Positions 35,967-45,391 of a stretch of 64,000 nt of DNA are shown one piece after another. Numbering within the stretch: position 1 is the stretch's first letter; each line of letters opens with the position of its first letter. The position numbers were made by a program, and so were the translations under genes. The notes under the pieces were generated by a model. That model saw only the letters and a list, made by a program, of their open reading frames with translations. It was not told the origin of the DNA and made no database searches. The stretch is taken from the NCBI GenBank assembly GCA_947561585.1, contig CANNZV010001139.1, forward strand, positions 1-64,000, given 5' to 3'. Source of the DNA: Caprella mutica (Eukaryota > Arthropoda > Malacostraca > Amphipoda > Caprellidae).

Positions 35967-36250
35967 TAAAAAGAGGGGACTATGTAAGGATCTGAAGCCA
36001 TACCCTTTAGTTATCATACTTTTATATAGCAAATGATCTACTCACAGAGTTAGTTGGATATTATCATATTAGCTTATGTACCACACAATCACCCATTGGA
36101 ACCTTATAATGTCCAACGATAAGGTTCCTACTCTATCCATTCTCTATTACTCTATTGTTGTATGTCAGTTGGTGTAACGTAAGATATCCAATAAAGGTGT
36201 TTATTGGATCCTAATAGAAATAATTAAATAAATATAGGTAGCGTGACACA
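35967..36250 (+). repeat. Polypurine tract and LTR of an old plus-strand element
   Basis: AAAAAGAGGGGAC (35968-35980) reads like a polypurine tract, followed by TGTAAGGATCTGAAGCC at 35983 and ending near GTGACACA at about 36250. CCAATAAAGG inside is a polyadenylation-type signal. It fits a 3' LTR of roughly 268 bp, plausibly of the plus-strand Ty3/Gypsy relic at 32873, or a solo LTR. No partner LTR was seen. Confidence 0.4.
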
Positions 36251-36251
36251 C

Positions 36252-36603
36252 AGATGTTCCAAACAGGTGGTGAGAAATAATAAGAATCCATCACTAACTA
36301 TGATAAGATGAGAGTGGTGGTGTATATATGTATATATATTCTCATAGTGAAAGGTTGATGTTGGCTTTTTATTTATTTATTTTAGTTTATTTTGGATATA
36401 GGAAATTTAAAAGAATGGTCATTTTCTGCTGTGAAAATATGGAATCTGATTCCTGAGAGAGCCAAAGGAAAAAATGTACATTGATTGAGGAAAAGTCGTA
36501 AAGATTATAATTTTATTTAATTCGTGTATCCTTAATTCTTTGCATTGTCCTGATCCTGCATTATTGAATGATTTATGCTATAATAAATATCCGTTTTTAC
36601 TTA
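36252..36603. other. Spacer without recognised feature
   Basis: AT-rich sequence with short TATATATG simple repeats near 36325. No gene or element end seen. Confidence 0.4.
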
Positions 36604-36611
36604 TTTATTAC

Positions 36612-37026
36612 TAGAGCCCAGACTTTTAGGACCTATGAAAAAGGTATTTTACGACCTATAAAAGGCATTTAAGGACCTCAAAAAAGTCAGTTTAGGACCT
36701 AAAGAATAGCATTTTAGGACCTATTAGGACATTTTAGGACCTAAAGATGGGATTTTAGGACTTACGCATACACTTTTAGGATAAATAAATAGGTATTTAC
36801 AACGAATGAATTAGCATTTTGGAATATGAAATCAGCAGATTTTAGTCTGTTCAAATGAAAAAAATGGTGAAAACAAATAAACAATTCATACCTTAAAAAT
36901 TCAATGAATCTTGTTTATAGTACATTTATTCCAATTTATCCTAAAAGTATTATAAAATGGTTAGGTGAATTGAAATTCATGGCTTTTATGGCATTTTAGG
37001 ACTTTATGGCATTTGTCCGGGCTCTA
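36612..37026 (+). mobile_element. Short hAT-like element (TAGAGCCC ends)
   Basis: A 415-bp element from TAGAGCCCAGAC to GTCCGGGCTCTA, flanked by a perfect 8-bp target duplication TTTATTAC (36604-36611 and 37027-37034), as expected for hAT transposition. The left part carries repeated TTTTAGGACCTA motifs, the right ATGGCATTTTAGGACTTT. Non-coding. It matches the outer parts of the longer copy at 37226-38221 in reverse. Confidence 0.7.
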
Positions 37027-37225
37027 TTTATTACCAAAAATATTTCTTCTTTTCTTGTGATTATTTTGTCATATGTGTCATTAATTCAAAATATTAGTTC
37101 GGTATGTACTATCATTAGAGTATTATTGTTTGTAATTTTAAGAAGTCAATGAAATCTTGTTCTTTTCCAAGCCTTTATTTGTACACTGGTACAGTGACGT
37201 GAAACAAGTATTTAGACATAAGTTC

Positions 37226-38221
37226 TAGAGCCCGGACAAATGCCATAAAGTCCTAAAATGCCATAAAGCCATAAAATGCCATAAAGTCAATAAATGCCAT
37301 AGAGTCCTAAAATGCCATAAAGTCCTTAAAATGCCATAAAGTCCTAAAATATCATAAATTCCTAAAATGATGAAAAGTCTTATTTTGGGCTTTTTTATAC
37401 TATTTAATAATTTGGTAAGTTGGTAAAGTTGTCAAATTTTAGAACGTTATAATTCAATCAAAATCTGTCAGAATTATCATATGAATAAACTACTCCTATC
37501 ACTTCAAGAATTAGCAGAGTCACCACTGTATCTAGCTTTCTGTAACTCTCCACATTAATTTTTTACCATAGACTCTGCCATTAATAAAAAAATAAATTGC
37601 GAATAATCAATATAATAAACTATTCGAAGAGAGAGATATGTAGAACCTAGTAATATTTGTATTATTTACAATAGAAAAACTGTCAGGTGACAAAAATTTT
37701 GTTTTGTCTTGTAAGTGGGTTTACCTGTACAACAGTTTCAAAATATTTTAATTGGTCTAATTATCTAATATATGGTTTGTATAGTCTGAGGTTGTCTTCA
37801 ACGAGGGTTTGCTGTAAATACAAATTTCGAATTTAATATTGGAATTAGTTACATTTCATGAATTTCAATTTACCTAACCTTTTTTATAATACTTTTAGGT
37901 TAAATTTGAATAAATTTACTAAAAACTAGATTCATTGAATTTTTAAGGTATGAATTGTTTATTTGTTTCACCATTTTTTCTTTTTCATTTGAACGGATTA
38001 AAATCTGCTGATTTCATATTCCAAAATGCTAATTTATTCGTTGTAAATACCTATTTATTAATCCTAAAAGTGTATGTAAAAATCTCTTCTTTAGGTCCTA
38101 AGATGTCGTAATAGGTCCTAAAGTGCAATTTTTTAGGTCCTAAACTGCCTTTTTGAGGTCTTTAAATGCCTTTTTTTAGGTCTTGAAATGCCTTTTTTAT
38201 AGGTCCTAAAAGTCCGGGCTA
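37226..38221 (-). mobile_element. Long hAT-like element, inverted relative of 36612-37026
   Basis: Starts TAGAGCCCGGAC with subterminal tandem AAATGCCATAAAGTCC units (37236-37375) and ends in the CCTAAAAGTCCGGGCT type. At 996 bp it holds about 580 bp more in the middle than the short copy. The right tip is altered (GGGCTATA). TAGACATAA lies near both ends, but not at the exact position of an 8-bp duplication. No frame. Confidence 0.6.
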
Positions 38222-38950
38222 TAGACATAACAAAATGTTTATTTTTATGCATTTCAATGGAATACATGCTAAACAACATTATAGAATAATACTTTTACAT
38301 TATTTATATATATTGATTGATATAATAGAATATAAACGTTTATAAATAAATACGATTTATTTAACATATCATGAAATAGGTTGTAAAAAATTTGCCTAAA
38401 TTCATTTAAAAAGCTGTGGCAATTAAAGAAATATAGAACAGAGAAAGACAGCTCTTCAGCCTGCACCAATTACAGACTTTTGATATGGAAAAGTGGAGGA
38501 AAATTCCTGTAAAATATTGCCAGGACCTGCTCAAAAACTACAGAAATAGTTTGACAGCTGTAATTAATGCCAAATGAGACCCAATTGAATATTAACCATT
38601 TCTCCTTCATCTTCCAAATACTTCTCTCACTACCTATTTGAACGAATGTTGAATCAATCGTATATATTTAATACGAGTTACGTTTTTATTATTCCAATCA
38701 ATATATATATTTATGTATTATACAATTATTTATAATTTTGTATGGCATGCATTTTATCTAAATAGTGAAAAATATATTAAAAATTATGCTCAAATAGCTA
38801 CTTGTTAAATAATCGTCACTGTAGAACTAAATACAGTTAATTAATTAAAATAGAAACTATTTACAGTTCAATTTTAACTATTATAATTTATTTTTTATTT
38901 GCTTCAATTGGTATATGATTTGATGGAATTCCTATTTAATTCAGAAGACT
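38222..38950. other. AT-rich spacer
   Basis: No gene recognised. A 66-codon minus frame at 38269-38469 lacks recognisable features. Confidence 0.4.
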
Positions 38951-38954
38951 ATCT

Positions 38955-39500
38955 ATTTGATATAAAAAATCGTTTGATTCGAAATAATTTGTATTTGATT
39001 CAAAATCATTTGAATTTGATTCAAAATAATTTGAATTTGATTCAAAATCATTTGAATTTGATTCAAAATCATTTGAATTTGATTCAAAATCATTTGAATT
39101 TGATTCAAAATCATTTGAATTTGATTCAAAATCATTTGAATTTGATTCAAAATCATTTGAATTTGATTCAAAATCATTTGTATTTGATTAAAAATCATTT
39201 GTATTTGATTCAAAATCATTTGAATTTGATTCAAATTCATTTGTATTTGATTCAAAATCATTTGTATTTGATTCACAATCATTTGAATTTGATTCAAAAT
39301 CATTTGTATTTGATTCAAAATCATTTGTATTTGATTCAAAATCATTTGTATTTGATTCAAAATCATTTGTATTTGATTCAAATCATTTGTATTTGATTCA
39401 AATCATTTGTATTTGATTCAAAATCATTTGAATTTGATTCAAAATCATTTGAATTTGATTCAAAATCATTTGTTTCTGATTCAAAATCATTTGTATTTGT
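38955..39500. repeat. 21-bp minisatellite, open on both strands
   Basis: About 25 tandem copies of TTTGAATTTGATTCAAAATCA. The unit is 21 bp, so the plus frame gives a HLNLIQN repeat and the minus frame a NQIQMIL repeat, without stops for over 140 codons each. Two units near 39375-39420 lost one base and break the frame. Internal GAATTTGATTC-type symmetry makes the array self-complementary. Not a gene. Confidence 0.85.
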
Positions 39501-39762
39501 TGAAAAAATGTATATTTAAATAAGAAGTATAAAAAGTGAAAAATATATCGTATCTTGGTTGTGCTAATTTTAGATCTAATGGGATAACTAATGTAAGCGT
39601 AAACATGTGTTCCAATAATGTGGTCTCGATAAGTTTACTGCTCCTCTATTCACCACGGAACGTTCATTGCATTCAATTCCCCGCGGAGTAAGTTCACTGA
39701 AACTCAATTCACCGCACAGTGAATTCAACGCCTGGTAATTTTTAATATAAGTAATATATTTA

Positions 39763-41057
39763 CAGGGTGCGAAGGAAATTCCCAATCAAATTATATTTTT
39801 CAAAGGAAAGATGTTGTTTATTTACTAAATTTATCCATTTATATCGCATTCTCTTCCTATAATCATATACTTTAATGTTCCAGGTCTAAATTTTGATATA
39901 TACATTGTATTTTGTAAAAATGAGTCAACGTGAGGCTATTATTCAGCTACACTGCGCAGGGAAGACAAACCCAGAGATTGTTAAGCTGTTAAAAGCACCG
40001 AAATCGACTGTTAGGGATGCTGTTAAACGCTACCAAGTACTGGAGACAACAGGTGATCGACCCAGGTGTGGACAACCTCGCACTGCACGCACTCCAACCA
40101 AAATCAAAGACAATTGGGGATTGGATAAGGAGGAACCCAAAGCGAAGCATGAGAAAGATGGCTAAGAGTATGGACATCGACGAAAAAAGTGTGAAAACCA
40201 TCGTCAAAGAAGACCTCAAGTTGTCCCCATTCAAAATGACCAACATGCAACAGCTCACTGACTTTCAGAAATAGAAGAGGCTGGACAGATCAAAGATTCT
40301 TTTCAATGCAATGAAAGATGGCACGCAAGCTGGTGAGATCGTCTTTTTGGATGAGAAAATGTTCACTGTGGAGGCCAAAATTAACTCCCAGAACGACACA
40401 ATTTTGGCTAAAAGTGCTGACAGTATCCCTCCTTCCGTAAAGACTGTTTTCCGTCGCCAAAAGCCTCTCTGTGATGGTTTGGGCTGCCATCTCTGAGATT
40501 TGGAGATCTCCTCTCATTTTCGTCAAAGAAGGCGCTAAAGTTAACGCAAAATTGTATATCGAGGATATTTTGAATCCAAGACAAGTCGAGATGAAGAAGC
40601 ACGTCAAGGACAGGCCTTTTAACTTTCAACAGGACGGTGCGCCTTCGCACACAGCGAACAAAACTCAGGATTGGTGTGGACGTCACTTTCCTGCGTTTTG
40701 GAGGAAGGAATTGTGGCCTCCTTCTTTGCCGTACCTCAACCCTCTGGACTTTTGTGTGTGGTCCATCTTGGAAAAGGAAGCGTGGGCTACAGCTCATGAT
40801 AGTACGGAATATCTGAAGAAGTATCTCGAGCGACAATGGACCAAAATTCCCCAAGAAACGTTCCTTGTCGCAGTAAAGAGCTTCAGAGGTAGACTCGAGA
40901 GAGTAATCGCCGCCAATGGTGGTCATATTTAAAAATAATTGGTAGAACTGTTAAATGGGTTTATTGAGATATTGTGTGATAAGTTTTGTTTTATATTATC
41001 CATCGCAACTCATTAAATTAACATTTTTAAATGGTCGGGGACTTTCTCCGCACCCTG
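39763..41057 (+). mobile_element. Mariner-family transposon, complete ends, dead transposase
   Basis: TA on both sides (39761-39762 and 41058-41059). The inverted ends CAGGGTGCGAAGGAAATTCC and, at the right, the complement of CAGGGTGCGGAGAAAGTCCC agree at most positions. Total length 1295 bp, typical for mariner elements. It encloses a broken transposase gene (39920-40932). Confidence 0.8.
39920..40932 (+). pseudogene. Mariner (DD37D-type) transposase, broken
   Basis: Starts at ATG 39920 with an N-terminal helix-turn-helix (MSQREAIIQLHCAGKTNPEI; STVRDAVKRY). The catalytic aspartates are in FLDEKMF, FQQDGAPSHTA and LNPLDFCVW; 37 residues separate the last two, as in DD37D mariners. The C-terminus ends VIAANGGHI. 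Damage: a frameshift near 40110, a TAG at 40272-40274 and a frameshift near 40465. All catalytic residues are still encoded. A 172-codon minus frame over this gene is a shadow. Confidence 0.8.
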
Positions 41058-41069
41058 TAATTGTTTTAA

Positions 41070-41762
41070 CCCACGCAGGAGCACTGTTATGTCAAGGGTC
41101 CACCGATCATGTTCAGGTTTATTATGTAAATAAGTGAATGAAGTGTAATGCCAAAATTCCATGAGAGTCAAGGTAGTGTATGCCGTCATGCTCAGAGTAT
41201 ACCGCAAATAGACCAGTGCGTAACTGGTCTACCCTATTATGTAATTTTTTTCTCTCATTTTTCGTCATACAGGGAAAATAGCCATACTTTTGAAATTTTT
41301 GATATTATTTTATGTTCAAATATATCTCATTTTTCTTTAGAGCAAGAAAAGTGCTCAACTTATATATAAATGAATGTAAATTTAAAATTTCTTATATTTT
41401 TTACAAAATAGTCTGTAACTTTCTTATTTTCCATCGTACAAGAAAAACACGGAGACCCTTGAATTTCCCAGGTTTTTTTACATTAATAACACTAAGCTTG
41501 ATTTTTTTGATATATATAGAAAAATTGGCACGAGTTTTCCTGAAAAAGGTGAAGCTCAAAACCTATGGATTTATACGCCTTACTTCACGTAAATTATGAG
41601 TGTAAAAATATAAAACAAAATTGTACTAGGAAGGCAAAAAGTGGGTCTATCGAACCATATATGTTTCATTTATGTACTCGAAATAGTATTCTCACACCAT
41701 GTCGAAAATTAAACTTATTTCTGCCAATTTTTTTGTAGAACTGAGCAGTGACCGTGCAAGGG
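41070..41762. mobile_element. piggyBac-like non-autonomous element
   Basis: TTAA at 41066-41069 and 41763-41766. The left end CCCACGCAGGAGCACTG and the complement of the right end CCCTTGCACGGTCACTG agree at 12 of 17 positions, and both begin CCC like piggyBac termini. The 693-bp interior has no transposase. It starts 12 bp after the mariner and shares its right TTAA with family A copy 5. Confidence 0.5.
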
Positions 41763-41766
41763 TTAA

Positions 41767-42111
41767 AGGTCTTCTCCAGGCTCCGGGGAAAAAATGAGTT
41801 TATAAAATAATATTATAGAACTAAGGTCTACGATCATTATTCTGCAAACTACATTACAACTCGGTTCAGTTTATACATATTTTATTATTAGCTTTCGAAG
41901 CTTTTAGATTGTACACTCTTTGTTTTACTTTCAAATTTGAATTTTATAAACAAACAATGCGTTGTCGGCCTTCATTTATGATATTAATTGTTTCCTTCGG
42001 TATATATATACTTTTCTATAATGAGTTCAATATTATTATTATTTACACGAATGTTAAATTGATTTGTTATAGGGGGAAGCCTCCATTTATCGACCACTTA
42101 AGAGGTTTCCT
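41767..42111 (+). mobile_element. Family A TTAA-flanked element, copy 5 (short, diverged)
   Basis: AGGTCTTCTCCAGGCTCC after TTAA (41763-41766), ending in a diverged AGAGGTTTCCT before TTAA (42112-42115). The interior keeps ACTAAGGTCTACGATCATTA but lacks part of the right half of the complete copy. Confidence 0.55.
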
Positions 42112-42379
42112 TTAAAACTATTATTATTGTGCAACTCTCCTTTCTACTAATGCATCCACGACAGAACCAACTTAAAGAAAATTCAAATATTTTAAAGTAC
42201 TATGCAATTCGTCCAGTATAAATTAATATACATTGAATCAAATATTATATCTGAAAAAACTCCAATTATCAACATGTTGAAACCAAATATCGTCATTCAT
42301 GTTATTACCCATTTATCGTCATGTGTCGATACATGGGTGATATTGTCCACAGAATAAAATTTTCATTGAACAGCTGGCA

Positions 42380-42765
42380 GGATGGGGGAAAATCAAGTAG
42401 AATGGGGGAAAATCAGGAAGAATGGGGGGAAATAAGGTAGAATGGGGGGGAAATAAGGTAGAATGAGGGGAAATAAAGTAGAATGACGGAAAATGAGGTA
42501 GAATGGGGGAAATCGGGTAGAATGGGGGGAAATCAGGTAGAATAGGGGAAAATCATGTAGAATGGGGGAAAATCAGGTAGAATGGGGGAAAATCGAGTAG
42601 AATGGGGAAAATCAGGTGGAATGGGTGAAAATCAGGTAGAATGGGGGAAATCGGGTAGAATGGGTGAAAATCAGGTAGAATGGGGGAAATCGGGTAGAAT
42701 GGGGGAAAATCAGGTAGAATGGGGGGAAATCAGGTGGAATCGGGGAAAGAGTAGGGAAAATGATT
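42380..42765. repeat. Minisatellite C, third array (opposite strand)
   Basis: About 19 copies of GGTAGAATGGGGGAAAATCA, the complement of the unit at 2552-2755. It abuts the 3' end of a reverse family B copy. A short plus frame with GENQVEWG-type repeats is a by-product. Confidence 0.8.
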
Positions 42766-42802
42766 GCAGAATGGAGAAATTAATGATTTTAATGAGGGTT
42801 TA

Positions 42803-43209
42803 ACATCTTTTTCGAAACTATAGGCCATATCGCTGATGTCAAAAGGAAATTAAATACAAGGGACTTGAAGAAACAGTCAGAAAGAAAAGTAACTTCATGA
42901 ACAAAATCACCAACCATCGTCGGTAACAATGTTCATGGATTTAGAAAAACTACTCAGATAATGTAGTCACTTACCAAGGAATGTGACGAAAATGGACACA
43001 AGCACCAGTCGCTGCATTCACGGATAGAAGAGGAAAATGAAGAGGTGATAGTTGAAGAGCATAACTCTAACACTATCCTCTACAACTGCAAATAGAGTTT
43101 AAAAAATGAAAAAAAAATACATAATCCAAATTACAACAGTTCGAGGCTCAAGGGACGCCACTCCCATTCTCTTCCATTCACCACAGACAGCTCCAGGATA
43201 GAGCCCCCA
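42803..43209 (-). repeat. Family B repeat, reverse copy
   Basis: Runs from TTTAACATCTTTTTCGAAAC to CCAGGATAGAGCCCCCAG, complementary to the forward copies. Its 3' end faces the minisatellite at 42380-42765, the same association as at 2550. A G run follows at 43212. Confidence 0.6.
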
Positions 43210-43214
43210 GGGAG

Positions 43215-43632
43215 GGGGGGGGAGGGTATTTTTAATAATATTTACAATAAAGTAGTTATAGAAAATAGTCAAAGCTGTATGCTGGTAATATTAAAGATTA
43301 TTCATTCAAAAATTAGTACATATCGGATGGTTAGTCCCAAACTCCTGAACAGTTTCTTTTCAAATAGATTGTCTATTAATACACACAACTCGCTAATATT
43401 CATCCTCGTACATTTCTCAATAACCCAAATAATTTGTCTTTTCCTAATTACCTTACACATATTGAAAATACCTTCCCTAATTAGTACTATTTCCACAATT
43501 ATTTATATAAAGAGTTTTTGTCATTATCATGTCGTGAACTGCCAGTAATTGTGAGTTGCAAAACATAAGAATTAACTGTTTTGCAGGAAAATGTGTAATT
43601 ATTGATCGAGGTTTATCACCTAACAACTGACA
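43215..43632. other. Spacer without recognised feature
   Basis: AT-rich. Overlapping frames on both strands (43279-43548 and 43302-43496) have no recognisable domain. Confidence 0.4.
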
Positions 43633-43739
43633 CCCCAGAGGCTCTATCCAGAAGCTGCTTGTGGTGAATGGAAGAGAAAGGGGATGGCATGTCTGGGCCC
43701 CGAACTGTTGTAATTTGGAATATGAATTGTCTTTTCCCC
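43633..43739 (+). repeat. Family B repeat, interrupted by the LTR array
   Basis: CCCAGAGGCTCTATCCAGAA through ATGAATTGTCTTTTCCCC, then the LTR begins at 43740. The rest of this family B copy should lie beyond the far end of the array, outside the window. Confidence 0.6.
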
Positions 43740-45391
43740 TGTAGCGGCAGAGGTGCCAGAATATGAACAGAGGTAAATGGGAGAGACTAATATTTATAAT
43801 GACTGAAAAAAACTAGAGTTCACCTGGCAAATTGAAACATCAAATATAAAATACAGCAATTAGGTCTCATCAATGGCAAATAAAACAAATAGGTAATTTG
43901 GTTCTTAAATGTAATACTTTTAATAAACTCTTAATAACAAAACTAAATGAACTACTTATAAACTATTAATAAACAAAAACCAAGTAAATATACTCTAGAA
44001 GAAATCTGGTAAAAAGAAATAAATTAACTTAGTCGCCGATAGAATTCGCGACGGCAGATAACGGTGTTTACGTACGCTACCCACAACAAACACACCCACA
44101 CACTCAAGCAAACCTCCGTACAGTAATACCAATGATGCACATTAATGTAGGGGAAATAAATAATGCACAAAAAAATAATTACACCTCAATGATAGAAATA
44201 TGGTACGGTAATTTATAACGGTAGGTGGTCTACAGAAGTTACTGTAAGAAAACAGAGACACAAAATATACGGAGTTCCGTCAACACTCCTAAGAGCATAT
44301 AGGTAATGGGTCTTATTTCCAGATTAAATATTCACGAATAAATATGGCATTAATTCGTATATTAGGTGGTCATCAGAATATAGGATACGAGATAATTAGA
44401 ACTAGAATTAAATTTCGAGGACCTAGGCAGAATTGCTAGGACCTAGTTAGAATTTCAAGATCTAGGCAGAATTTCCAGGACCAAGGTAGAATTTCAGGTT
44501 CTAGGTAGAACTCCAGGTCCCAGGTAGAATGTCAGGTCCCAGGTAGAATGTCAGGTTCTAGGTTGGTATTTACAAAAGAGACCTCTGAGCAAGGTAGGGA
44601 GTGTCTTTATCAAAGTAGCACTGAAAAGTAGACTCTTGACCAAGGTAGTTTAGGAAGAGTTCATCTCTGCTACACGAACTGTAGAGAGAAAAAATAACTC
44701 CAGATAAACTCAGGCAAAAATCAAACTAAAATTAAAAATAACATCAAACTATAATTTTTCCCAAATTTCCACCTTGAGCAACAACACATGGCATAGCTCT
44801 ACTTACATGGTGTGATCTGCTTTCAGAGAGTGATAGAATGATTGGCCAGCAACTGGCCAACCTCAGACAAGCAGCAACAAACTCAGTTAGGCTTGAACAA
44901 GCTCCGTCAGGCTGCAACAAGCTCCGATAGTCGGTTTACAGTTTTATTTTAGGGTAACACTACTGCACCGTCTATTTCAAGACTAATCGAGCAGTCTTAC
45001 TTTACAAACAAATAAACCTAAGGACAAATAGACAACTAAACTGGAGAAATTACTAGCCTCCTCAATGGGGCTCCAGCGAGGCGTTTATTCTAAAATTAGA
45101 TTAAACGACTCTACCGGAATTCCCAACAATCAGATGAAAAAATACCAACGTAACAAGATCACAGTTCAGCACATCAACAAGATAAAACTTAAAAGGAACG
45201 AACAGAGTGATACTGCAGTTCAGAAAACTAGGTGCCAAATATCACTCTACAACCAGTATCACCTTCCAAGGGAAACTACTCGAATACCAAAAATTGAAAC
45301 AATGAAGAGCGAGAGGGACAATGGGTCACAAAAATAAAGGAATTTAACCATTTAAATTACTAACCAATACAGAATAATCCAGATTTCAACA
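43740..45391 (-). repeat. LTR 1 (3' LTR of copy 1)
   Basis: 1652 bp, TGTTGAAATC...CCGCTACA in element orientation. The left edge is where period-9976 similarity starts; the right edge is set by the terminal TGT next to a polypurine tract. It holds a GACCTAGGTAGAATTTCAG-like minisatellite (44415-44575). A 90-codon antisense frame (45065-45337) is unlikely to be a gene. Confidence 0.85.
44415..44575. repeat. Minisatellite inside the LTR
   Basis: About eight imperfect 17-19-bp units of the type CAGGTCCCAGGTAGAATGT. Repeated in LTR 2 at 54391-54551. Such arrays in LTRs often change copy number between family members and may carry regulatory sites; that role is inference. Confidence 0.6.

Noticed and set aside
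40408..40926. 172-codon minus-strand frame
   Set aside because: Exact shadow of the plus-strand mariner transposase; the plus strand carries the catalytic motifs.
45065..45337. 90-codon frame in the LTR, antisense to the element
   Set aside because: No recognisable domain; present identically only because the LTRs are identical.
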